Below, one piece after another: positions 6,338 through 13,974 of a DNA stretch of 15,447 bases. How positions within the stretch are numbered: position 1 is the stretch's first letter; every line of letters begins with the position of its first letter. Source of the DNA: Methanothrix sp. GTDB lineage: Archaea > Halobacteriota > Methanosarcinia > Methanotrichales > Methanotrichaceae. Location: contig JAQVZT010000027.1 in NCBI GenBank assembly GCA_028708055.1, positions 1 through 15,447 of the forward strand, read 5' to 3'. The notes beneath the pieces are model-generated. The model was not told the origin of the DNA. It worked only from the letters and a program-made list of their open reading frames with translations, and did no database searches. The position numbers were made by a program, and so were the translations under genes.

Positions 6338-7366
6338 ATGAGCTTGAAGTCGACATATGAAGACAAAACATTGCTTGTCACAGGGGGTGCAGGGTCCATA
6401 GGAAGCGAGCTGGTGGGAACGCTTCTGAATCTAGAGCCGAGAGCTATTCGAGTTCTTGATAATAATGAGACGGGATTATTCGATCTCGAACAAGAACATC
6501 GATCGAAAAAGATAAGACCCCTTGTAGGTGATGTGAGAGATAGAGAACGATTGAAGAGAGCTTTTAAAGGCGTCGATATCGTATTTCATGCTGCTGCCCT
6601 GAAACATGTGCCGCTATGCGAATTCAATCCATTCGATGCCGTGAAAACAAATGTTATTGGAACTCAAAACGTTCTCGATGCAGCCATTGACGAAGAAGTA
6701 GACAGATTTATACTCATTAGTACTGACAAAGCAGTCAACCCAACTAATGTAATGGGTGCAACGAAGCTCTTAGCAGAAAGGCTAACCATCTCAGCCAATT
6801 ACTACAAGGGGTCGAAAAATACCATACTTTCTTGCGTAAGATTCGGAAATGTATTGGGATCAAGAGGTTCGGTGGTACCACTTTTTAAAAAACAGATAAC
6901 CAAAGGAGAACCTTTGACAGTAACTGATCCGAGCATGACGAGATTCATTATGGATATCCCTAAAGCAATCAAGCTGATATTGAAAGCGGCAGAGATTGCA
7001 AAAGGTGGGGAGATATTTATATTAAAAATGCCGGTCATGCAGATATCAGACCTAGTGAGTGCAATGTCTGAGGAGAGAAACATAAAGGAATGCAAAACAG
7101 GCAAAGGCATTGAAGTAAAGACTATCGGAAAACGACCTGGCGAAAAACTATATGAAGAGCTCATGACGGAACCTGAGGCGGAAAATGCCTACGAAAATGA
7201 CGAATTCATAGCTGTGATCTCCACAAACGATAGGCAGGAAAGTGATTATACAACTATTCCGGAGGGTTTCAAAAAAATGAAGCATCGAGTCTACTCATCA
7301 AGGAACGAACCGCTTCTCAAAAGAGACGAGATCTTGGCCATGCTAAACGACCTAAAATTTAAATAA
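6338..7366 (+). CDS. legB: UDP-GlcNAc-type 4,6-dehydratase, short soluble PglF/CapD-like form (predicted LegB role)
   Basis: A 342-residue SDR enzyme predicted to make the 4-keto-6-deoxy intermediate that feeds the aminotransferase. Seen: the NAD loop TGGAGSIGSEL (15-25), GDVRD, HAAALKHVPL, ISTDKAVNPTNVMGATK (128-143), RFGNVLGSRGSVVPLF and GKRPGEKLYEEL. Met139 takes the place of the usual catalytic Tyr of the YxxxK pair. That is the arrangement known for PglF, which keeps C5 configuration; inverting PseB/FlaA1 enzymes have YGATK. The membrane domain of PglF is absent. ATG 6338 is 4 bases past the legC stop and has GAGAGA about 7 bases upstream; an in-frame TTG at 6311 would overlap legC. The 3' end overlaps the convergent flippase by 15 bp. 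Confidence 0.9.
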   Translation: MSLKSTYEDKTLLVTGGAGSIGSELVGTLLNLEPRAIRVLDNNETGLFDLEQEHRSKKIRPLVGDVRDRERLKRAFKGVDIVFHAAALKHVPLCEFNPFDAVKTNVIGTQNVLDAAIDEEVDRFILISTDKAVNPTNVMGATKLLAERLTISANYYKGSKNTILSCVRFGNVLGSRGSVVPLFKKQITKGEPLTVTDPSMTRFIMDIPKAIKLILKAAEIAKGGEIFILKMPVMQISDLVSAMSEERNIKECKTGKGIEVKTIGKRPGEKLYEELMTEPEAENAYENDEFIAVISTNDRQESDYTTIPEGFKKMKHRVYSSRNEPLLKRDEILAMLNDLKFK

Positions 7367-8797
7367 ATTTTTAAAGAAATCTATCTCCTTTTTGTCAACT
7401 CCCTTAATAAGGAACAAAACAGCAAAGTAAACTAGGGATGCTGCCAGGATCGCAGATAACAGGCCAACCGTGCCTTCTGGTTTCAGCAGCAGTAAAAGTA
7501 TTGTCATCATTATTGAAGCAGTAATGCTCTTAATGATAAATATGTAGTCTAAATGATAATATAGAAATCTATTTGCATGATAAGACGCTGCAAAAAATGC
7601 AAATCCAAATGCAACTAAAGCGGCTATGGCAGCCCCCATGATGCCAATATGCGGGACGAAGAAAAAGGTTAAAACCAGATTAAGCAGTGCTGCAATCGAC
7701 CAGATAATTCCCGTGAGGAGAGTTTTCTTCGCCAGAATTAATATCTGGACCACGACCGTATAAGCTCCTAGAAACAAAGCGCCAATTGCGATAAATGGCG
7801 TTATAGCATAACCTTCAGACGCAATCTCCGGAGTGGACAGCACATTCAATATAGGCCGAGACAATAATGAAACGCCTATAGCAGAGGGAATTCCGAAAGC
7901 CAGGAAAAATTTCAGCGAGAATCCCAAGATAGCCCTCACCTCATCCAGATCATTTTCATCATAATGTTTAGAAAGTGCCGCAGGAAGCGCGAAGGATAAT
8001 GGGGCTATAAATAGATTAATCATATTACCCAGGGTATAACTCGGAGAGAAATATCCTACAAAGGTCGTTCCCAGCAGGAGACCTATAACATAACGATTGC
8101 TGGAGTTCACAATCCAGCTTGACAGGTTGCTGGGTATGGTAGGCATACCAAAGTCCAAATACTCTCTGATGTTTTTAAATCTAGGCATTGATATACCCAA
8201 ATCAGACATCACAAAATAGCTCATTGCCAATAATATAACCGCATCTGACAATATCATCCCAATTACAGCCCCAAAAATCCCTCTTCCAGACAGTACAAAA
8301 AAGATTACCAGCAGTAGACTAAAAAATACTTTTAAAAAAATAAATATAGAATACATCTTGATTCGCTGTACGCTCCGGAAATATCCAAAAGGAATACTAA
8401 TCAAGCACTCTAAGAATATCAATAAAGACAGATATTTTACTATTAAGAGCCTTCCATCGAATAGCGCATCGGCAATCGGCCCTGCAAGGAGATGGATCGC
8501 AACCGATGCCACAAGACCAGCCAATGCAATCACCGCTGCCATGGAATAGAATATTTCCTGAATATTCTCCTTTCCTTTGGCTGACGGCAGAAATCTAACC
8601 ATCGAATAGGGCAACCCCATAAGGGCCACAGCAGGCACAAGGCCAATTGTTACAGATATCTGGACCCAAATCCCGTACTCAGACACGGGCAAATTCTTGG
8701 TGAGGAGCGGCAGCATAATAAGGGAGTTGAGCTCTACGAGCAGATTTGTCAAAGCCACCAGGCCAATTCGTTTCGCCAGAAGCTGCCTATGGTTCAT
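7352..8797 (-). CDS. Wzx-type polysaccharide flippase (MOP/MATE superfamily)
   Basis: A 481-residue, strongly hydrophobic protein with about 12-14 membrane segments. It starts MNHRQLLAKRIGL and contains ITFxLLTKNLPVSEYG-like features: LLTKNLPVSEYGIWVQI, FGYFRSVQR, LDFGMPTIPSNLS and NRYVIGLLLG. This is the usual pattern of O-antigen and teichoic acid flippases, which move lipid-linked oligosaccharides across the membrane. ATG 8797 was chosen because AAGGTGG stands a few bases upstream; the open frame continues 34 codons further without family similarity. It is the last gene of the minus-strand series, 117 bases after the dehydratase-like gene, and it converges on the legionaminic cluster. It probably exports the glycan that these genes help build, possibly for S-layer or sheath glycoproteins. 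The substrate is not deducible. Confidence 0.88.
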   Translation of the reverse strand: MNHRQLLAKRIGLVALTNLLVELNSLIMLPLLTKNLPVSEYGIWVQISVTIGLVPAVALMGLPYSMVRFLPSAKGKENIQEIFYSMAAVIALAGLVASVAIHLLAGPIADALFDGRLLIVKYLSLLIFLECLISIPFGYFRSVQRIKMYSIFIFLKVFFSLLLVIFFVLSGRGIFGAVIGMILSDAVILLAMSYFVMSDLGISMPRFKNIREYLDFGMPTIPSNLSSWIVNSSNRYVIGLLLGTTFVGYFSPSYTLGNMINLFIAPLSFALPAALSKHYDENDLDEVRAILGFSLKFFLAFGIPSAIGVSLLSRPILNVLSTPEIASEGYAITPFIAIGALFLGAYTVVVQILILAKKTLLTGIIWSIAALLNLVLTFFFVPHIGIMGAAIAALVAFGFAFFAASYHANRFLYYHLDYIFIIKSITASIMMTILLLLLKPEGTVGLLSAILAASLVYFAVLFLIKGVDKKEIDFFKNLFKF

Positions 8798-8914
8798 GGT
8801 GCCACCTTTGCCTGCAAGAGAAAAGTCCCGTACTGCACAAATTCTGCTAGCGATAGCGATGAAGACTTTTGCCCTGCATGCGCCGCAGTTGATTGGCAAT
8901 CTGCCAAGATTACC

Positions 8915-10159
8915 TCAGTAGGAACCCCTGCGCTCGGCCTCGTCCAGGTAGTGATCAAGCTGATCCCTGATGATGTCCCTTACAGTATGCTCCGTCTTAA
9001 ATCCGAGCGATCCTATCTTCTTCGTGTCCGAAAGCAGTATTGGAACCTCAGCCGGCCTGAACCTCTCCAGATCGAAGATGATCTTTATCTCTTTCTCTCC
9101 CGCCTTCACCTTAACGCCGCCATCCTGGGCCGAGAACTCCAGCTCACCTCGCAGCATCATGCCATCAATCTTCGTCTTTTCGAAATCAAGGCCGAATATC
9201 TTTGAGTCATCCGGTTCGTTGGGGTCCCTTATGGCCTTATCACCCTTGAGCGTCTCAATCCTGCTCACCGGATAGCCTGCTTCTTCAAGGCTCATCAGCA
9301 GATAGCTCATCACGGAATTGGTCCTCATGGAGCCCTGGTTGTAAACATCTCCCCATCTGCCCTTCTCCGCCAGAAGCATATAGCCGTTTATGACATCATC
9401 CACGTGGCTCCAATCGCGAAAAGCGTTTACATTTCCGATGGTTATGGCATCCTGCTCTCCGAGCTTCATCTTCATAGCCTGAGAGGTGGCAACCGATGTT
9501 ACAAACATGTTACCTCGACCTGCACCCTCGTGGTTAAACGCTCTGGAGACTATGGTCTTGACTCCATAGGAGTACCAGTAGTTTCTCATCAGAAAATCGC
9601 CATAGACTTTGCTCACTGCATAGGGAGACATGGGTCGGAGAGGATTGGTCTCCGCGATGGGCACTTCCGGCATCTGCTGAGGAGCCGGGAATATGCTGCC
9701 GTATTTCTCGAGTGCCTTTTTGTATTGCTCTTCGGAGGAGAGAACTAGGCCATACTCCTCGCTGCTTCCTGCGAAGACCACCACGCTGTCCATATCTTTT
9801 ATCCTGATGGCCTCCAGGAGGTTGGATGTGCCCTGGCAGTTGCATAGCATGGTCTCATTGGGGTCCGCGAAAGATCGAGGTACAAAAGACTGAGCGGCAA
9901 GATGAATGATGAGATCCGGGTCGCTGGCGGTAAGAGCGCTTCCTATGCTAGATATGCTCTCCAGGTCGCCTTCTACCAGGCGGACGGCATCTTTCAGACC
10001 CAGACGCTGCAGGTTATGCGCTACTCTGCCATCTGCCCGGCGGCGTATCAGGCCGTAGACATTTGCGCCGTTGTCCGCCAATCGCTTGGCCATTCGTGAA
10101 CCGACAAATCCGCTTATTCCAGTGATTAGAATATTTTTCCCGGAAGTATCCAAGTACAT
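8915..10159 (-). CDS. GDP-mannose 4,6-dehydratase-like SDR with two extra segments
   Basis: A 414-residue nucleotide-sugar dehydratase/epimerase. Seen: TGISGFVGSRMAKRL (NAD(P) loop, 13-27), LAAQSFV, GSSEEYG (131-137), SPYAVSKVYGDF with Tyr180 and Lys184, SRAFNHEGAGRG, FRDWSHVDDV and ERFRPAEVPILLSD. The last resembles the FRPAEVD motif of GDP-mannose 4,6-dehydratases. The family is usually ~350 residues. The extra length comes from about 20 residues after SSEEYG and about 40 beta-rich residues around 325-362, just before the FRPAEV motif. Such longer versions may be typical of methanogens, and the product could be a GDP-4-keto-6-deoxymannose or a reduced or epimerised relative. ATG 10159 has AAGG five bases upstream. 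An earlier ATG at 10177 overlaps the upstream gene and lacks a ribosome site. Confidence 0.82.
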   Translation of the reverse strand: MYLDTSGKNILITGISGFVGSRMAKRLADNGANVYGLIRRRADGRVAHNLQRLGLKDAVRLVEGDLESISSIGSALTASDPDLIIHLAAQSFVPRSFADPNETMLCNCQGTSNLLEAIRIKDMDSVVVFAGSSEEYGLVLSSEEQYKKALEKYGSIFPAPQQMPEVPIAETNPLRPMSPYAVSKVYGDFLMRNYWYSYGVKTIVSRAFNHEGAGRGNMFVTSVATSQAMKMKLGEQDAITIGNVNAFRDWSHVDDVINGYMLLAEKGRWGDVYNQGSMRTNSVMSYLLMSLEEAGYPVSRIETLKGDKAIRDPNEPDDSKIFGLDFEKTKIDGMMLRGELEFSAQDGGVKVKAGEKEIKIIFDLERFRPAEVPILLSDTKKIGSLGFKTEHTVRDIIRDQLDHYLDEAERRGSY

Positions 10160-10166
10160 CGCCGCC

Positions 10167-11072
10167 TTACTTTGCATAGTAATTGATGAGCTCTTTTACT
10201 CCGTCCTCAAGGCGATAGCCTGCCCTGAAGCCAAGAACCTTCTCCGACTTGGCAGTATCAGAGAGCGTATGCAGAACATAATTCTTTATGGGATTGGGCA
10301 CATATTGCGGTTTAATATCCAGCCCCATGCATTCATTCAAAACCTCGACTGCCTGGTTAAAGGTGTAAGCCTTTCCCGTGCCCACGTTCACAATGCCGTG
10401 ATAGTCCGACTTCATAGCCAGCTGCAAGGCGCGCGTCACATCTTTAACGAATGTGAAATCCCTCGTCTGCAAACCGTCCCCGAATATTATGGGCGTCTTT
10501 TTATTCTGCATCTCCCAGAGAAACTGAGTAACCATGTTTGCATACTGCTGCTTGGCAGTCTCCTTCGGCCCGTACACCGAGAAGAACCTCATGCCCACGG
10601 AGTCGATGTTGTAGAGCTGCCTGTAAAGCTCTGCCATCCGCTCCATGGCCAGGCGGGCTTCCGTATAGTAGTCCGATACCCTGATAGTCATGTCTTCCCG
10701 ATGGGGTGGCAATAGGCCGCTATAGAGTGAGGAAGACGAAGCGTAAACCACTCGCGATCCCGACCTTCTGGCCAGCTCGAAGACAGATGTAAAGCCGTTG
10801 ATGGCTTCGCCCACCAGGTAAGGGTTTTTCTTGTACATCGGAGAGGAGGATGGAATTCCCAGATGGTAGATCATCTCGGGATGAAGATCCATTCCAGAGA
10901 GATCATTGCAGCTTGCATGAAAGAGCTTCAAGCTGCCCTCCAATCCCTTCAAATTTTCTGGGCTTCCTGTATGCATGTTATCCAGGACCACCACATCTTC
11001 CCCTGCTGCCAAAAGTTCCTCGACCAGATTGGATCCGATGAATCCCGCGCCTCCAGTAACCAGTGTGCTCAA
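10167..11072 (-). CDS. UDP-glucose 4-epimerase-like NAD-dependent epimerase/dehydratase
   Basis: A 301-residue extended SDR of the GalE/WbpP group, probably acting on a UDP-hexose or UDP-hexuronate. Seen: TGGAGFIGSNLVEEL (6-20), LDNMHTGS (Asp for the adenine ribose), VVYASSSSLYSG, RFFSVYGP, QTRDFTFVKDV and NVGTGKAYTFNQ. The active-site motif reads YYTEAR: Tyr136 is there, but the position of the invariant Lys is Arg140. That is uncommon and may be a feature of an archaeal subfamily or alter activity. The start is TTG 11072, supported by AGGGGG about 10 bases upstream and by the family start directly before the NAD loop. Its 3' end runs into the next gene with no gap, so the two sugar genes form one transcription unit. 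Confidence 0.85.
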   Translation of the reverse strand: MSTLVTGGAGFIGSNLVEELLAAGEDVVVLDNMHTGSPENLKGLEGSLKLFHASCNDLSGMDLHPEMIYHLGIPSSSPMYKKNPYLVGEAINGFTSVFELARRSGSRVVYASSSSLYSGLLPPHREDMTIRVSDYYTEARLAMERMAELYRQLYNIDSVGMRFFSVYGPKETAKQQYANMVTQFLWEMQNKKTPIIFGDGLQTRDFTFVKDVTRALQLAMKSDYHGIVNVGTGKAYTFNQAVEVLNECMGLDIKPQYVPNPIKNYVLHTLSDTAKSEKVLGFRAGYRLEDGVKELINYYAK

Positions 11073-11146
11073 AAATCAAGTCCCCCTATCAATTTGATTC
11101 GCCTATAAGAATAGCTAGTTAGTAAACTTTTTGGATAGCTCAGAGA

Positions 11147-12331
11147 TCAAGGCCCCGGATAGATGACCTCGATATTCTCCATGTTAAGTATCAGCTTTCG
11201 CAGCTCCTCGCAGTTTATGGGATGCTTGAACTCGCTGCACATCTTCACCCGTTCCGAGAGGTCCCCAAGCTCCTTGTCCTTCAGGTAGTAGCCCATTCTC
11301 TGGGTGATATACTTCAGAGCTTTGGCTCCGGTATGCTTGCCTATGATTATATGCCGGGCTGCTCCCACCATCTCCGGCGAGTAGAGCTCATATGTTCGGG
11401 GCTCTTCCAGAACGGCTGCGACATGAATACCTGATTCATGGGCAAATGCATTGCTGCCCACTACGGCTTTGTTCTTTGCCACCGGGACTTCCGAGTAGGT
11501 CTCCACAAGCTTGGAGAGGTCTTTAACTTTGGTGAGATCATAGGAATTCAGGTTATAGTGAAGCCTCAGAGCCACGAGCAGCTCTTCTAAAGGCGTATTT
11601 CCGCTCCGCTCGCCAATGCCGTTCACAGTGGTGTGAAGCTGCTTTGCCCCAGCTTCCGCTCCCGCCAGGGTATTGGCCAGGGCCATTCCCAGGTCGTCAT
11701 GGCAGTGCATGCAGATGGGGATCTTGATGACCTTTTTTAGCTCGCTTATCATGTAATAGGTCGTGCGCGGATTCATGATTCCCACTGTATCGGCGACGCT
11801 GATGTAATCGGCATGATAGTCTTCGGCCTTCTTGTACAGCTTCTTTAGTATCTCAAAATCAGTACGTGTAGCATCTTCTGCCGAGAAGCGGACAATCAGG
11901 CCGTGGTCCTTGGCATACTCCACGGTTTGCAGAGCGCAGGAGATGGCCTCCGGGCAGCTCATATGCAGCTTGTACTTCAAATGAAGATCTGAGGTAGCTA
12001 TGAAAACGCTGACCATGTCGGCCCCGCATTCGAGGGCAGCGTCGACATCCTTTTTGACGGACCGGCAGAGGGCGGAGATCTTGGCATCAAGTCCCAGATT
12101 GCAGACTTCCTTTACGGCGTTCATCTCCGCTGCGGAGACCACAGGAAATCCGGCTTCAATTACCTCGACGCCGATCTCATCCAGCCGCAGGGCAATATCC
12201 AGCTTCTCATCGGCACGAAATACCACTCCCGGCATCTGCTCACCGTCGCGAAGGGTTACATCGCATATCTCGATGTCCAGTGGCGGTGTCTTGGCCATTG
12301 CCAAGAATTGATTGAGGGAGTAGTCTTGCAT
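11147..12331 (-). CDS. aksA: Homocitrate synthase family protein, AksA type (coenzyme B biosynthesis)
   Basis: A 394-residue LeuA/NifV/AksA family enzyme. AksA condenses acetyl-CoA with 2-oxoglutarate and then with longer 2-oxo acids, on the way to the heptanoyl chain of coenzyme B in methanogens. Seen: CDVTLRDGEQMPGVVF (23-38), GFPVVSAAE, FSAEDATRTD, DTVGIMNPRT, the metal-binding HCHDDLGMA (His209, His211) and NGIGERSGNTPLEE, then GSNAFAHESGIHV and IGKHTGAKAL. The length near 390 lacks the LeuA regulatory domain, which favours AksA or homocitrate synthase over isopropylmalate synthase; citramalate synthase remains possible. I chose ATG 12331, which fits a family start and a TATA element placed for a leaderless message. 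In-frame ATG 12355 and TTG 12394 are alternatives without a ribosome site. Confidence 0.82.
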   Translation of the reverse strand: MQDYSLNQFLAMAKTPPLDIEICDVTLRDGEQMPGVVFRADEKLDIALRLDEIGVEVIEAGFPVVSAAEMNAVKEVCNLGLDAKISALCRSVKKDVDAALECGADMVSVFIATSDLHLKYKLHMSCPEAISCALQTVEYAKDHGLIVRFSAEDATRTDFEILKKLYKKAEDYHADYISVADTVGIMNPRTTYYMISELKKVIKIPICMHCHDDLGMALANTLAGAEAGAKQLHTTVNGIGERSGNTPLEELLVALRLHYNLNSYDLTKVKDLSKLVETYSEVPVAKNKAVVGSNAFAHESGIHVAAVLEEPRTYELYSPEMVGAARHIIIGKHTGAKALKYITQRMGYYLKDKELGDLSERVKMCSEFKHPINCEELRKLILNMENIEVIYPGP

Positions 12332-12355
12332 AATGAAGCAGTTGTGATAATTCAT

Positions 12356-12368
12356 TACATAAATCGGT
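12356..12368 (-). promoter_or_regulatory. Possible TATA box for aksA
   Basis: The minus strand reads ACCGATTTATGTA. Its centre lies about 26-28 bases before ATG 12331, so transcription would begin almost at the start codon and give a leaderless mRNA. This also argues for 12331 as the real start and for aksA having its own promoter behind the dph6-like gene. Pattern only. Confidence 0.3.
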
Positions 12369-12395
12369 TTCGTAGGAAATGGCCTTCCGGCCAAT

Positions 12396-13793
12396 CTAGA
12401 GAGCAGCGAAACGCTCCAGTATCCATCTGTTTCGCACCTCGGGATGAAATATAAGGCCGTAAACTGGATCGGTGCCCAGCTGAAAAGCCTCTGCTATATC
12501 AATGCTCCCGGCGAGGAGAGACAATTCCTGCGGCAATGTTACTGCATAGTTATGTAGATGATAGCCCTCCATCCGCCGCGGCTCGCCCAGAAGCGGCGAC
12601 GCCCTGACGATCTCGATATCCTGGAGGCCGATAACCTGATCCTTCACTATCGATCCGCCATAAACGGCGCCGATTACCTGCATACCGGCACAGATCCCCA
12701 AAACGGGCTTTTTGCAGTCCCTTACCCAGGAGAAAGACTGCAAATGCTTTGCGTACTCATTATCCATCAGAGCAGTTCCGCAGAGGACGATTTTGTCGCA
12801 GTTGGCCCTATCGCGTGGCTCGACCTCTGCATAATGCTGAATTTCGCAGCAGGCTCCCGCTCGCTCCAGGGCGTCTCTAATGGGCAGGACAAACTCATAA
12901 TGAGATAGCGAGTCCTTTTCGCAGCACAGGTCGATCAGAAGTATGCGCCCTCTGATCAGTTCATTGATCCGTTCGTTGCCGGGTCTATTGCAGGGCTCTA
13001 TCATCTGCGAAAGCGCTCCGGCATTAACAGGCGGTTCAGCATCCTCGGACCGTCCGGCATTGCCGGGAAGCTGTACCGCATTATCGGCGCAAATAGGGCA
13101 TATCGGGCTTGCCGGTTTGTCGGCAAGACGCATCTCTTCTATGACAAACCTTCCCCGGTAGTTGGCATATCTTTTCGATGCCTTCAGGATCTCAATTCTC
13201 TTCCTGAAGAATGGGGCGTCAAGGACAAAGGTCTCTATCTCACCTCCCTCTCCGGAAGGATTTATTCTGTACTTCCTTTCGAGCCGCTCGAGCGTCCGGA
13301 TGCGTTCCTCGGTCAAGGACGCTCCGAGCCAGGAGGAATCAAAAGGATAGGCAAAGACTCCGGAGATGAGGACTGAGATGCCTTCTCTCAGAAGCTGCCG
13401 GAGGTAATTGACCTGATCTGTCTGCCAGATGGGGTTGAAACACCATAGATTCAGTTCGCGGCAGACTTTCTGCACCCGCGCCGCCTGGTAGACCGATTCG
13501 ATGGCGCCGGTGACTATCCCCTGGATGCCGAATCTCTCTTTAGCGGCGGCAATGGCCGCTGCAAGGTCGGAAAGCTCCTCCTCTTTGATGCCATGAGTCT
13601 TCCAGGTTAGAAGAGGAATGCCCATGGCTTCCGCCTGCATGCCGGTGCGAGAAATGTTGGGCGTATGAAACATGTAGCTGTCCGGGTTTTCCGAGACCAG
13701 TGTTATGAGGCATGCCACCTCATTATTTTCCATCGCCCGCCAGCAGGCGAAGACCGAATCCTTGCCGCCCGAGAAGAGAACGCCGAGCTTCAT
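12396..13793 (-). CDS. dph6: Fusion protein: Dph6-type (DUF71) ATP pyrophosphatase + class I glutamine amidotransferase
   Basis: A 465-residue two-domain protein. Residues 1-225 are a DUF71/Dph6 N-type ATP pyrophosphatase: PP-loop SGGKDS (8-13), GAIESVYQAARVQKVC (96-111), and the family signature GEGGEIETFVLDAPFF (181-196). Dph6 amidates diphthine on elongation factor 2 with ATP and ammonium. Residues 226-280 are a linker with CPIC (232-235). Residues 281-465 form a GATase1 domain with PVLGICAGMQ (nucleophile Cys368) and FHPEV (His450, Glu452), so the catalytic triad is intact. The expected job is an amidation using ammonia released from glutamine. The target could be diphthine or, since the DUF71 family has a B12-salvage branch, a corrinoid. 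MKLGVLFSGG at 13793 is the canonical start; an in-frame ATG at 13835 adds 14 residues. Confidence 0.85.
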   Translation of the reverse strand: MKLGVLFSGGKDSVFACWRAMENNEVACLITLVSENPDSYMFHTPNISRTGMQAEAMGIPLLTWKTHGIKEEELSDLAAAIAAAKERFGIQGIVTGAIESVYQAARVQKVCRELNLWCFNPIWQTDQVNYLRQLLREGISVLISGVFAYPFDSSWLGASLTEERIRTLERLERKYRINPSGEGGEIETFVLDAPFFRKRIEILKASKRYANYRGRFVIEEMRLADKPASPICPICADNAVQLPGNAGRSEDAEPPVNAGALSQMIEPCNRPGNERINELIRGRILLIDLCCEKDSLSHYEFVLPIRDALERAGACCEIQHYAEVEPRDRANCDKIVLCGTALMDNEYAKHLQSFSWVRDCKKPVLGICAGMQVIGAVYGGSIVKDQVIGLQDIEIVRASPLLGEPRRMEGYHLHNYAVTLPQELSLLAGSIDIAEAFQLGTDPVYGLIFHPEVRNRWILERFAAL

Positions 13794-13867
13794 CAGGCGA
13801 AGAGAATGCCCTCTGCTAATAAAAGATATTTGCATGCGAAGGAGCCGACCAGTCCCAAATTCATTGA

Positions 13868-13879
13868 CGTTATATACTC
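13868..13879 (-). promoter_or_regulatory. TATA box upstream of the Dph6-GATase fusion gene
   Basis: The minus strand reads GAGTATATAACG, a good archaeal TATA box. Transcription would start near 13847, giving a leader of about 12 bases to ATG 13835 or about 54 bases to ATG 13793. Neither start has a clear Shine-Dalgarno sequence. Confidence 0.45.
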
Positions 13880-13961
13880 ATTATTTTGGAATAGAATCTG
13901 CAAATAAAATTGTAGATTTGATTGATAGAGCGATCCGCTTTCTGCCATAAAAGATATTAAC

Positions 13962-13966
13962 AAGGA
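13962..13966 (+). promoter_or_regulatory. Ribosome binding site deciding the acyltransferase start
   Basis: AAGGA lies 8 bases before TTG 13975, which favours this TTG over the in-frame ATG codons at 14014 and 14020. The divergent gap at 13836-13961 holds an AT-rich AAATAAAAT at 13902-13910 that could be this gene's TATA box. Confidence 0.4.
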
Positions 13967-13974
13967 ATGGCGAC

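Noticed and set aside
1820..7366. Pseudaminic acid pathway as an alternative reading
   Set aside because: The acetyltransferase is beta-helix not GNAT, the epimerase is NeuC-type not PseG, and the dehydratase has Met instead of the PseB Tyr.
8798..8899. 34-codon N-terminal extension of the flippase
   Set aside because: It reads as non-membrane random sequence and the ATG at 8797 has a good ribosome site.
8789..9205. Plus-strand frames of 138 and 101 codons with a CPAC-like string
   Set aside because: They lie opposite the dehydratase-like gene and the flippase leader and show no family features; shadows of the real genes.
10071..10715. Plus-strand 214-codon frame
   Set aside because: It is the antisense of two well-supported sugar genes; no motif, no ribosome site.
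12381..12392. GGCC-TTCC-GGCC inverted repeat before aksA
   Set aside because: Arms of only 4-5 bases and no second copy noticed; too weak to call an operator.
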